54,810 nt of DNA from Clostridiales bacterium (GTDB taxonomy: Bacteria > Bacillota > Clostridia > Lachnospirales > WQUN01). Below, in pieces: positions 45,506 to 53,127 of the stretch; within the stretch, counting starts at the first letter, position 1, and the number at the start of each line of letters is the position of its first letter. The notes under the pieces were generated by a model. That model did no database searches. It worked only from the letters and a program-made list of their open reading frames with translations, and was not told the DNA's origin. Made by a program: the position numbers and the translations under genes. The stretch lies in contig JAISWZ010000682.1 in assembly GCA_031270945.1 (NCBI GenBank), positions 1-54,810 of the forward strand, given 5' to 3'.

Positions 45506-45835
45506 TACTATGCATAACAGGATCTTCTGCTATACTAGCGAGCTAAAACATCAGGAAAATTAGCTCATTTCTGTCGCTCGCGATCATGCACCCGCTCGAT
45601 TTGAAAGTTCAGTTCTTTTTACTCGCTAGCGATATTATATATGTTCGGACTAATAACGTCAAGTTGTTGAGGACATTGTCAACTTCTCTTCCACTCGCCA
45701 TCATATATGAAGTTAATATGAATAAAACTCCTGAATGCATTCAGAATCATGCCTAGATGCTCTTAACGCAAACAAAGCAGGAAAAGCTTTTGGACAAGCT
45801 TTTCCTGCGGATTTAGTAAGCGCTGGTTTTAATTT
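45506..45835. other. Intergenic stretch with hairpins
   Basis: A perfect 13-bp hairpin GCAGGAAAAGCTT / AAGCTTTTCCTGC (45777-45808) could end minus-strand transcripts from the transposase side although it lacks a clear T run. AAAACATCAGGAAA at about 45545 and a TCGCTCGCGATCATG..CTCGCTAGCGAT hairpin (about 45574-45632) resemble sequence that replaced the end of the HlyIII-like gene. No gene is seen. Confidence 0.5.
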
Positions 45836-46030
45836 TTGAATTTGCTTTTAATTCAATCAAGCCCTATATCTTTGAATTTGCTTTTAGTTCAAGCAAGCCC
45901 TATCTCGTTGAATTTGCCTTAAATTCAAGCAAGCCCTATCTCTTTGAATTTGCTTTTAATTCAAGCAAGCCCTATCTTTTTGAATTTGGTTTTTATTTCA
46001 AGCAAGCCCTATGTCTTTAAATTTGGTTTT
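45836..46030 (-). repeat. 36-bp tandem repeat of the transposase gene tail
   Basis: Plus-strand units start TTGAATTTG at 45836, 45872, 45908, 45944 and 45980, a steady 36-base period, plus the native gene copy (TTAAATTTG) at 46017. Each unit ends CAAGCCCTAT. The coding copy reads KFKDIGLA-stop. Confidence 0.95.
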
Positions 46031-47545
46031 AAGCTTTCGTAAATCCGCCGCAGTTGGGAATGCTAAGTTCAAGTCTATGCCAAAGGAGTCCATCAGCAGC
46101 TTGGCGTCACCTAGCGTTTCTGACAGGCGATACATGTTAGCATAGAACTTCACTGCGCGAATGCTCAACAATGAATTCCTGACTGACGCTATCGGAAATT
46201 CATCCGCTTTTATGTCTATTCCGCCATGATTTTCGACTCTCAACTGCATAATTCTTATTATCACCAGAGCTATGTGCGATATAAGGCACGTTGCCTTTAT
46301 CTCCGTCTCATCAGGCTTATCAGAAATTAGGCTAAAAATCATTTTGGCCCTCTTGCTGGCTTTATCAATGACCTTTGAGTTGTAAATCTCGACGATCTCT
46401 ACAGCTGGCTTGATAGCCTTATGAGATACCAGCGTACGGCACCCTAATATTTTAGAATCCAGCTCATCTGTTTTTTTGCCAGTATTATTAGGGCTTGAGC
46501 TCTTGATCTTCTCATATTCCTTGTCCCAGTAGCCAATTACCCTTTCGCCTGAGTCTAGAAGCTTCCACTTGGCTTTAAAGGTTCTTTCTTTGTTGTAAAC
46601 ATAGCCTTCGCTATCAGCAAGCCATTTCTTTATATCCTTTGCCCGCAAGTTTTTCGAGACGATATAGCCATATCCCTTGTCTTGCCATTCCTCAAGGTTT
46701 TCAGCATTGTTCAATCTGCCGCAAGGAACGATAACGCAATCTTTACCCTTCGTCTTAGATAGCGCCGTTTCAGAAAACACCGGTGGCGAATAACAGCCAG
46801 ACAAAATGTCAAAGTCAAAAGGGATTCCAAACTCGTCTACCAAAATCGCAATCTGCTTTTCATAAACAAAGCGGGTCTTGTCCTCATCGCGACTTGTGTC
46901 CAATTCAATCTCCGCGTCAATGACATCTCCGTACAGTATTCCGCTTCTTTTAAAGCTTTTGTTTATCCTTCCGTTCATGCGCATGACAATAGCGTCAGAC
47001 ATCTCGCTTATGTATTCTAAAGCCTTTAGAATATCCTCAGCAGACCCAATCTTCACAACTGGGAATAGCTCCAAGTTTTGGTTCATGAAACTGTCAATCA
47101 AGTTGCCATGCCTCAAAATCCTGTCAATTACAAGCTTTTTGAGGATTCCCTGTATGTCAAGCTCCGTCTTGAGCTTGCTCTCGTACACCACACTGGAAAT
47201 GCCTAAGGCTTCATATATGCTATCTATCAAAAACCATCCCAAGTTTTGCACTACAGTATAGGCAGGCGCGTTGGATATCGCTTGAGAAAGCGGGACTTCA
47301 TACGCAATAGACTTGCCATTTGCCATTTCCGCAAGGCTTGGTATAAGCGGTTCCCCTCTTTTGAAAGATTCTCTCAATCTCTCCAGGTAATTGGGTTGCC
47401 CGTCATCAAAATCGGATAGCGGCCCAATGTTTTTTACAACCATTTTCTTATTCTTAACTTTGCCCTCTTCGGTTACGCTATAGCTTTGAACAACTCTCAG
47501 GTGAAATTCGCCATTTAATTTGGAGCATTCAATATGCAAATGCAC
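45998..47545 (-). CDS. IS1634-like DDE transposase, probably inactive
   Basis: 515 residues. The N-terminus (LRVVQSYSVTEEGKVKNKKMVVKNIGPL), the YGDVIDAEIE first-Asp block, FGIPFDFDILSGCYSP, the YGYIVSKNLRAKDIKKWL block and the final EIKATCLISHIALVIIRIM block follow the order of IS1634-type transposases of the IS4 superfamily. At the usual second acidic site, where active members have V-ADxGL, this protein reads VIVPCGRLNNAENL, so the Asp seems lost. The frame is intact. The called GTG at 47545 touches GAGGG; an in-frame TTG at 47539 has better spacing. I could not find clear terminal inverted repeats. It may be a degenerate or domesticated copy. Confidence 0.78.
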   Translation of the reverse strand: MHLHIECSKLNGEFHLRVVQSYSVTEEGKVKNKKMVVKNIGPLSDFDDGQPNYLERLRESFKRGEPLIPSLAEMANGKSIAYEVPLSQAISNAPAYTVVQNLGWFLIDSIYEALGISSVVYESKLKTELDIQGILKKLVIDRILRHGNLIDSFMNQNLELFPVVKIGSAEDILKALEYISEMSDAIVMRMNGRINKSFKRSGILYGDVIDAEIELDTSRDEDKTRFVYEKQIAILVDEFGIPFDFDILSGCYSPPVFSETALSKTKGKDCVIVPCGRLNNAENLEEWQDKGYGYIVSKNLRAKDIKKWLADSEGYVYNKERTFKAKWKLLDSGERVIGYWDKEYEKIKSSSPNNTGKKTDELDSKILGCRTLVSHKAIKPAVEIVEIYNSKVIDKASKRAKMIFSLISDKPDETEIKATCLISHIALVIIRIMQLRVENHGGIDIKADEFPIASVRNSLLSIRAVKFYANMYRLSETLGDAKLLMDSFGIDLNLAFPTAADLRKLKTKFKDIGLA

Positions 47546-47752
47546 CCCTCATTTCTTTTTGGAGTATGCCCCCAAATTTTATAGTTCAAAAAAGTCCCGC
47601 GCAGACTTCAGTTCCGTGCTTTTCAGACCTTAAACTTAAATTTTTACAGTCATTTTTATGTAAGCGCGGTCTTTTCAATTCGACTTTATTATGCTCTAAT
47701 TCTTTTCACTTGTCAAGCTTCGCCCCTGAGATTACCGGTACCGGATTCCAGG

Positions 47753-47781
47753 TTGCTTTTCCCTTTCATTCATGTTATACT
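47753..47781 (+). promoter_or_regulatory. Promoter of TPR-like member 9
   Basis: TTGCTT (47753-47758), a 17-base spacer ending TGT, then TATACT (47776-47781); the same layout as the promoter at 28098. Confidence 0.8.
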
Positions 47782-47916
47782 TTTGAGCGAAAATAGCTAT
47801 GCTTGCGAAAGCGCGTTTCTTTTCGCCCGCTGGCATAACGCGCGAGATCTTCGTGATCCTGCGGGGCTTGGCGAGCTGTAAAACGCTCTGAGTTTTTGTC
47901 ACAAAGGAGGCAGTTC

Positions 47917-49047
47917 ATGGTATACAGCATTAAAGAATACGAGGACTTATGCTCTGAGGCAACCAGCCTCATTGTGGAAGACAATGAAAAAAGCTTGGAA
48001 ATCTTTAATAAGCTGCTAGAGGATCTCGACCCGAAATCTCCAGACAACAAAATCTTAATGGGCCGCTGCAGCGTCTTGCATCAGCTCGTCGTAGCTTATA
48101 TAGCCGCTGGAAAACACGCTGAAGCGATTCAAGCCACGGATGAAATCGAGAAGCTTGTCAAAACCGTAAAATTTTCGGATGACCTCTTAAAGTGCCAGCT
48201 TATCGTCGACATGGCGATGCTGATGGCATCCGTGGGTGAGCACGACATAGCTCTTAAGTTGGCTGACCTCGCTGACCCTTATTCCCTGAAGAACAACCTT
48301 TCGGCTGCGGACTGGATGCTTCTGCTTTCAATGATCTACTTGTCAAATCCAAAGGGCAGCATCCAAAAAGCCAAAAGGTCTTTAATCACCGCCATATCCA
48401 TCTATAGCCGCCACAAGAACGAACACGCCGACTGCATGCTTGAGTCCTGCATCATTCTTTCCCTAATCGCAGATCAGGGCGATCAAGACAATGACAAAGC
48501 GCTTTCGTACTGCAACACCGCTTGGGCTTACGCAGAAAAGGCCGGCTTAAATCTTTGCTCTCCTCAAAAGCTATACCTCATCTGCGTTATCGCATATACA
48601 AAGCTGAGCCTTCACAACGATTTCGCTCTTTGGTCGCTCCGATGCCTGCCTATCCTGGCAACGCTTCTGGACGAGGAAACAGTGCCCTATGACATTTCCG
48701 TATTTTTCATCTTCGCAAACAACCTGCACCTAATGCGCGAGCAATATCTCGACAGAACCTGCACTCCGGCCAGAGTGGCGAAAGCTCTGAAAATCCTGTC
48801 GGAGATCACCATAAAAAGCAAGCTCTTCAACGGTCTAGGCTTTTGGCTCTCAGAAGTCACAAACGGCAGACCTGCCCCTTTCGAAATGGAAACCCGGCTG
48901 CTTGACCGGATGGAAGACGAGCTGAAGTATCTCCTATCCTACCGTCTGCTGACTCACTACTGCCTCTCCAAAGAGATCCGTAACATCCCTGAGATTTTCA
49001 TTGAGGAAAAGGAAAGGAAGCCTCTTCCGGAAAGGCGCAGGTACTGA
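47917..49047 (+). CDS. TPR-like paralogous family protein, member 9 (short)
   Basis: 376 residues. The ATG at 47917 has AAAGGAGG 6 bases upstream. N-terminal TPR-like helices (SLEIFNKLLEDLD, HAEAIQATDEIEKLV, HDIALKLADLADPYSL), then the family mid-signature ALSYCNTAWAYAEKAGLNLCSPQKLYLIC, and a GLGFWLSEVTNGRPAP block matching the GFWLS...SWS block of the others. The last TPR repeat (ALGLIADAHLA) of the subfamily is missing; the C-terminus is instead a basic tail (KERKPLPERRRY). It is its own transcription unit with the TTGCTT-type promoter about 140 bases upstream. Function unknown. Confidence 0.7.
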   Translation: MVYSIKEYEDLCSEATSLIVEDNEKSLEIFNKLLEDLDPKSPDNKILMGRCSVLHQLVVAYIAAGKHAEAIQATDEIEKLVKTVKFSDDLLKCQLIVDMAMLMASVGEHDIALKLADLADPYSLKNNLSAADWMLLLSMIYLSNPKGSIQKAKRSLITAISIYSRHKNEHADCMLESCIILSLIADQGDQDNDKALSYCNTAWAYAEKAGLNLCSPQKLYLICVIAYTKLSLHNDFALWSLRCLPILATLLDEETVPYDISVFFIFANNLHLMREQYLDRTCTPARVAKALKILSEITIKSKLFNGLGFWLSEVTNGRPAPFEMETRLLDRMEDELKYLLSYRLLTHYCLSKEIRNIPEIFIEEKERKPLPERRRY

Positions 49048-49049
49048 GC

Positions 49050-49146
49050 GCATAACCCAAAATTCCTCCAGCGGCACTGGAAAAGGCTTGCGATGCTTTA
49101 ATGCGTGGCTTTTCCGAGCCCTAAAATTAGTTTTGGGATATACTCT
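49050..49146. repeat. Hairpin element, degenerate copy
   Basis: Left end GCGCATAACCCAAAATTCC, inner GGAAAAGGC..GCCTTTTCC-like arms around GCGATGCTTTAATGCG, right end TTTTGGGATATACTCTA. It lies just after the stop codon of member 9 and may act as its terminator. A GGGCTGCGG/CCGCAGCCC hairpin follows at 49153-49174. Confidence 0.75.
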
Positions 49147-49433
49147 AACGCAAAGGGCTGCGGCAACCCGCAGCCCCCCAGCGCTGCCTTCTCGCAAGCC
49201 AGCGCCTCTATCCACAACCCACCTTGGATGTTACCCTTACTTATAGCCGTATGCCCCCATCTACTGAACTTAAATTTACTAATTCCTTGTTTTCAAGCCA
49301 TTTGCGGCTAGCTGCAAACCATGACAAATCGTTCACACTAATATTTAATTAAATCACGATGTCGGCTTTCGCTTTTTATTCTCAACTCTTCCATATGTTA
49401 GGGATCATTAACAATTTTGCGCATATTGAAGTA

Positions 49434-49462
49434 TTGCTTTTGAAAGAATCCTATGCTATTAT
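49434..49462 (+). promoter_or_regulatory. TTGCTT-type promoter without an obvious adjacent gene
   Basis: TTGCTT (49434-49439), a 17-base spacer ending ATGC, then TATTAT (49457-49462). The first believable coding region downstream is the 64-residue gene at 50022, about 560 bases away, with two hairpin elements between. Confidence 0.7.
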
Positions 49463-49785
49463 GGTTACTGCAACGTCTGAGTTTAACCAATGATATCGGT
49501 GCCCGCATGCGCCGTTCCCCGCGTTTGCATTGACGCGCCTATCCTATGCCCGGTTCCCTTCAAGCTGGGTGGATTGAGAAAATACATATGCAAAACCCGT
49601 GCAAAGCCTGTAAATTTTATGTCAAGCGCCGAAATCATGATGTCTTTCATCTTTCTACAGGGCGGTCTCCTATTAATTCAGGTGGGCAAAGATGAAACAA
49701 TGCTTTATGACTTTTGGCCTCAACACATAAAATCAATGGGTTGGTTTGGCTCATACGCATTTCTCAATATGAACGCAACGTCACT

Positions 49786-49889
49786 TAGTGCATATTCCAA
49801 AATTCCAAAAAAGGCGCGGTGAAAGTCATCGCGATGCTTTAACGCGTGACTTTCACAAGCCATAAATTTAATTTTGGGATATGCTCTTA
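49786..49889. repeat. Hairpin element, full-length diverged copy
   Basis: Left end TAGTGCATATTCCAAAATT, inner arms GTGAAAGTCA / TGACTTTCAC around TCGCGATGCTTTAACGCG, right end AATTTTGGGATATGCTCTTA. The core differs from copies A and B but the ends are the same. Confidence 0.85.
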
Positions 49890-49950
49890 GTGCATATCCC
49901 AAAATTCCTGCTACGGCTTTTTAAGCCGGTTAAGTTTGGGATATGCTCTT
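49888..49950. repeat. Hairpin element, short copy
   Basis: Left end TAGTGCATATCCCAAAATT, small inner GGCTTTTTAAGCC hairpin, right end AAGTTTGGGATATGCTCTT. It shares its first bases with the end of the copy before it, so the two are head to tail. Confidence 0.8.
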
Positions 49951-50021
49951 GGCGTGAATCTTCAAGTGCAGGGGGCTCTTGGGATTGCGCCTTACATCAC
50001 ATTTTTAAAGGGGGGATCACT

Positions 50022-50216
50022 TTGACTTTGGAAGACGTTTACGCAGACATTGACCAGCAAATCCGTGACGGCAACCCTTTGGCCGACTATTTGATCGAGA
50101 ACAGGGATCAGGTAGCCTTATCGCTCTTTTATGAAGCGGAAGAGCGCTTGGAAGACATAAGAAGGATTCGGGGCAGATCTTTAAATCTGGAAGGCCAAAG
50201 CGCGTCTATAGCATAG
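50022..50216 (+). CDS. Small acidic helical protein (64 residues)
   Basis: Start TTG 50022, with GGGGGG 6 bases upstream. It reads MTLEDVYADIDQQIRDGNP, then LADYLIENRDQVALSLFYEAEERLEDIRRIRG and a short polar tail. It is rich in Asp, Glu and Arg and looks like two amphipathic helices. I do not recognise a family. A good terminator follows (50283-50323). It sits between TPR-like members 9 and 10 and the DGNP turn also occurs near the start of member 11 (AVQDGNPSKG), which may be chance. It could be a small regulator or adaptor, but nothing in the sequence proves this. Confidence 0.6.
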   Translation: MTLEDVYADIDQQIRDGNPLADYLIENRDQVALSLFYEAEERLEDIRRIRGRSLNLEGQSASIA

Positions 50217-50282
50217 AGCGGGGTTGCGACAATATATACAATCATTAGCGAACTTCCAATCGTATGCAAATTTGTCGCACAC

Positions 50283-50323
50283 AGGCAGGAAATAACGCGT
50301 TAGCGTTTCTTCCTGCCTTTTTT
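50283..50323 (+). terminator. Rho-independent terminator of the 64-residue gene
   Basis: AGGCAGGAA (50283-50291) / TTCCTGCCT (50310-50318) with an inner AACGCGTTAGCGTT pairing, then TTTTTT. Confidence 0.88.
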
Positions 50324-50449
50324 CGTTCTTTGAAAAACTGGACGTGAGACTGTTTATCCCAAACTAATTCCATTTGTCACCATCTTTTGCAATTCGCGTC
50401 ACTAATACCCATAAACAAGCGCAGACGATGCAGCGCAGAATTTCGCCTA

Positions 50450-50478
50450 TTGCTTTTCGAGTTTTTTCGTGTTACCAT
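50450..50478 (+). promoter_or_regulatory. Probable promoter of TPR-like member 10
   Basis: TTGCTT (50450-50455), a 17-base spacer ending TGT, then TACCAT (50473-50478). The leader of about 285 bases contains the palindromic element copy B. Confidence 0.65.
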
Positions 50479-50638
50479 TAATCATCAGCATTCGATCTAA
50501 TTCCCTATAATTCGTCATCCAGGCGCAACCGCCTGCGCAAGGCGCCCTTAATTCCTAGAACATGGCATAATCTAAGATTGCCGAATACCTGGCCTTTTCA
50601 GCGCTCGGACTATGCTTGAAACACCTGCAAGCAGCAAT

Positions 50639-50743
50639 TAGTGCATATCCCAAAATTCCGAAATGGCACCGGAAAAATCCTGGCGAATGCTTCAACGCCG
50701 GATTTTTCCGGTGCCTCGGATATAATTTTGGGATATGCACTTA
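50639..50743. repeat. MITE-like palindromic element, copy B (105 bp)
   Basis: Reverse complement of copy A (40304-40408), identical from GTGCATATCC to GGATATGCAC. It lies in the leader of member 10, 26 bases before its ATG, so its strong hairpin should be part of the mRNA near the ribosome site. Confidence 0.92.
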
Positions 50744-50769
50744 TTACGCAATCATTTGAGGTGAAGAAA

Positions 50770-52011
50770 ATGGATAACACAGTTGAAGCCATGTCCCGGC
50801 TCTTAAATGGCATGAATGCCTCTGGGCGTGGCGATGACACAACAGCTCTAGGCTTTTATGATGAAGTGCTTCAAGAGCTTCCAACAAGCGATACAGAGCC
50901 TCTAATGAAAATTTTCTGGTCGCTCGCAGCAGAATCAAAGGGCAACATATTGGAAAAGCAAGGCTTTCACAATGAAGCCAAGCGCCAGCTGGACATGGCT
51001 ACGCAAGCAAGGGAAAGCACCATATTTGAAGACAAGCAGCTGGAAGTCCAATCATACGTCGAGACAGCTATACTGTATGACGCGTCAGGCCAAGTGGATA
51101 AGGCGATCGCTTGCGCGGACAAAGTGAATGCATCTGTGATAGAAGACAAAGAGGTTGCAGGCGACTTTTGCTTTGCCATGGCCGCGATCTACTCCAAGCG
51201 GCCTGAAACGAGAGGCAAATCGAAAAAAGCCCTTTTAGACGCCATGTCCAATCTTGAAAAAAACGAAGTGTCCAACATCGACAAGCTCATTCAAGTCCAT
51301 GAATTCCTGGCCAGGCTTTCAGCAAATGATCGTGAGGAAGCCAGCGCTTTGTGCACCTCAGCCTGGGCGCGTGTTGAACGGGTCGGAATCGAGCATGTAG
51401 ATCTTGCAATCTTGCATCCTTTCTGCTTGTACGCCTTCGACACCTCGCCTGAGAAGGAGATTCTGGCGTGGCACCAGCATCGGGCCATCCTGGCCGAAAG
51501 GATGCTGGAAGTTGGATATGAGCCCTTTGGCGCCGCCAACCTCTACGTCATAGCCAAGTCAATCGAATTCGTCACAAACTTAAAGGAAAACAAGCCTGCG
51601 GATGCAAGCCTCGTTTCAAAGTGCCTGAAAGTGTTTGAGAACCATCCCAGGGTCAGCATCACTCACTTGGCTTTCGCGCTATGGCTGCAGGGCTATGAGC
51701 TTTCAAAGGACAGCTCCTGGCCGACAGACTGCTTGAACACAAAGAAAGCCGCCAGGCTCTTGAAGAAGGCTGTGCATATGCTAAAAGATGACGGCTTGTC
51801 TGGCACCCCGGTTTTCGCCAGCGCCCAGGGGCTTATCGCAGACACCTATTTCGCCAGCGAAGATTACGCAAGTGCCGCCACCCTGTATGAAGAGGCAAAA
51901 AACATACTGACTCCGTCTTACGCTAGCGATAACTGCTTGATCCAGCGGTATGCCAGCAAGATAGAGCAGGCTCAGGACATCCTGGACATGCTCGTGGAAA
52001 CTACGCTATAA
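50770..52011 (+). CDS. TPR-like paralogous family protein, member 10
   Basis: 413 residues. The ATG at 50770 has GAGGTG 7 bases upstream; the longer open frame reaches into the palindromic element and is not used. Marks: a DTTALGFYDEVLQEL repeat, QVDKAIACADKVNASVIEDKE (the AdKVxxDS motif position), EASALCTSAWARVERVGIEHVDLAILHPFC, FALWLQGYELSKDSSWPTDCLNTKKAARLLKKAV and a final ASAQGLIADTYFASEDYASAATLYEEAKNIL repeat. The C-terminal layout matches members 3 to 8, although identity is low. No export or enzyme motif is seen. Confidence 0.72.
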   Translation: MDNTVEAMSRLLNGMNASGRGDDTTALGFYDEVLQELPTSDTEPLMKIFWSLAAESKGNILEKQGFHNEAKRQLDMATQARESTIFEDKQLEVQSYVETAILYDASGQVDKAIACADKVNASVIEDKEVAGDFCFAMAAIYSKRPETRGKSKKALLDAMSNLEKNEVSNIDKLIQVHEFLARLSANDREEASALCTSAWARVERVGIEHVDLAILHPFCLYAFDTSPEKEILAWHQHRAILAERMLEVGYEPFGAANLYVIAKSIEFVTNLKENKPADASLVSKCLKVFENHPRVSITHLAFALWLQGYELSKDSSWPTDCLNTKKAARLLKKAVHMLKDDGLSGTPVFASAQGLIADTYFASEDYASAATLYEEAKNILTPSYASDNCLIQRYASKIEQAQDILDMLVETTL

Positions 52012-52101
52012 GCGCATATCCAAAAATTTATCTTAGAGCGCTGGAAAAGCACGCGTTAAAGCATCGCATGCCTTTTTCAGCGCCAATCCAGGAATTTTAG
52101 T
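52011..52101. repeat. Hairpin element, degenerate copy after member 10
   Basis: Left end AGCGCATATCCAAAAATTT, arms GCGCTGGAAAAGC / GCCTTTTTCAGCGC around GTTAAAGCATCGCATG, right end eroded (GGAATTTTAGTATTC). Confidence 0.7.
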
Positions 52102-52108
52102 ATTCACC

Positions 52109-52135
52109 AAAAGAGCCGCCCAGCGGCTCTTTTTT
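52109..52135. terminator. Bidirectional terminator
   Basis: AAAAGAGCCGC-CCA-GCGGCTCTTTTTT, a strong short-loop hairpin 98 bases after the stop codon of member 10. Confidence 0.92.
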
Positions 52136-52178
52136 GTTACAAAATGATTAGGGCTGAGTTAAAAACATGTGGTTTCAC

Positions 52179-52207
52179 TTGACAGCGCCTGTTTGATTGA
52201 GTACAAT
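52179..52207 (+). promoter_or_regulatory. Promoter of the glutathione peroxidase gene
   Basis: TTGACA (52179-52184), a 17-base spacer, then TACAAT (52202-52207), overlapping a TATAAT at 52207-52212. Confidence 0.75.
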
Positions 52208-52253
52208 ATAATTGTTTTCAATTTTAATAGTCAAACAGCGAAGGAGGAACACA

Positions 52254-52727
52254 ATGCCCATTTACGATTTCACTGTCAAGGGCGCTGACGGCAAGGATGT
52301 CAGCCTGTCCGCCTACAAGGGCAAAGTCCTGCTTGTGGTCAACACTGCCACTGCATGCGGCTTCACCCCGCAGTACAAGGGGCTTCAGGAGCTCTACGAC
52401 AAGCTCAAAGGTCGCGGCGTCGAAATCCTGGACTTTCCCTGCAACCAGTTCGGGCACCAAGCGCCTGGCTCGGATGAGGAGATCGGCAGCTTCTGCGAGA
52501 TGAAGTACCACACTACGTTCCCCCGCTTCAAAAAGATAGACGTCAATGGCGAGAGCGCGGATCCCTTGTACAAATGGCTCAAGAGCAAGAAAGGCGGCGT
52601 GTTTGGCGACAACATCAAGTGGAACTTCTCGAAGTTCATAATCGACAAAAATGGCGAGGTCGCTGGCCGCTTCCCTTCAACCACAACGCCAGCCGCTCTT
52701 GAGAGCGAGCTGGAAAAACTGCTGTGA
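52254..52727 (+). CDS. Glutathione peroxidase family protein (Cys type)
   Basis: 157 residues; AAGGAGG lies 8 bases before the ATG at 52254. The peroxidatic residue is Cys35 in VNTATACGFTPQY, not selenocysteine. The catalytic Gln lies in DFPCNQFGHQAPG (about residue 69) and the catalytic Trp in IKWNFSKFIID (about residue 123). Bacterial members of this type usually take electrons from thioredoxin and remove lipid and hydrogen peroxides. The length is standard and there is no signal peptide, so it acts in the cytosol. It has its own promoter and terminator, standing alone between two TPR-like genes. Confidence 0.96.
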   Translation: MPIYDFTVKGADGKDVSLSAYKGKVLLVVNTATACGFTPQYKGLQELYDKLKGRGVEILDFPCNQFGHQAPGSDEEIGSFCEMKYHTTFPRFKKIDVNGESADPLYKWLKSKKGGVFGDNIKWNFSKFIIDKNGEVAGRFPSTTTPAALESELEKLL

Positions 52728-52790
52728 TATGCTGATTTTTAGCGCATGAATAGCCACGGCTCAACGACGTTCACAACCGATCATTAGCAA

Positions 52791-52827
52791 ACCAGACGGC
52801 TGTCCTTAGGGTAGCCGTCTGGTTTTC
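52791..52827 (+). terminator. Rho-independent terminator of the peroxidase gene
   Basis: ACCAGACGGCT (52791-52801) / AGCCGTCTGGT (52813-52823) followed by TTTTCG. Confidence 0.85.
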
Positions 52828-52914
52828 GTGTCGCAAAATGAACGCCCTATAAATTGTCGAATTATTGATAATAAATGTAAAACACATTGCTTCCTAGCGA
52901 AATTTTAAAACGTA

Positions 52915-52943
52915 TTGCTATTGCCTTAGCTGTATGCTAAGAT
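52915..52943 (+). promoter_or_regulatory. Promoter of TPR-like member 11
   Basis: TTGCTA (52915-52920), spacer TTGCCTTAGCTGTATGC (17 bases), then TAAGAT (52938-52943). The spacer also resembles the one at 28104 (TTGTCTTGCGCAAATGC), not only the boxes. Confidence 0.7.
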
Positions 52944-53127
52944 AAAGGCATATCCCAATTATCGTGAAAGAATACCCGTTGGGTTGCTCTGGATTGCTCT
53001 TATAAACTCTTTTCCGCGCACAAAAAATCCGCGTTTGAAAGTGGCGGCGGCTCAAAGCCTTCACGCAATCCGGATAGGGGTAAAGCGGCATTTCTGGTTT
53101 CATTATAGATACGCAAGAGGTGAATAC

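Noticed and set aside
49490..49822. Plus-strand frame of 110 residues after the promoter at 49434
   Set aside because: No ribosome site, unusual Cys/Pro-rich composition, and its end reads into a hairpin element.
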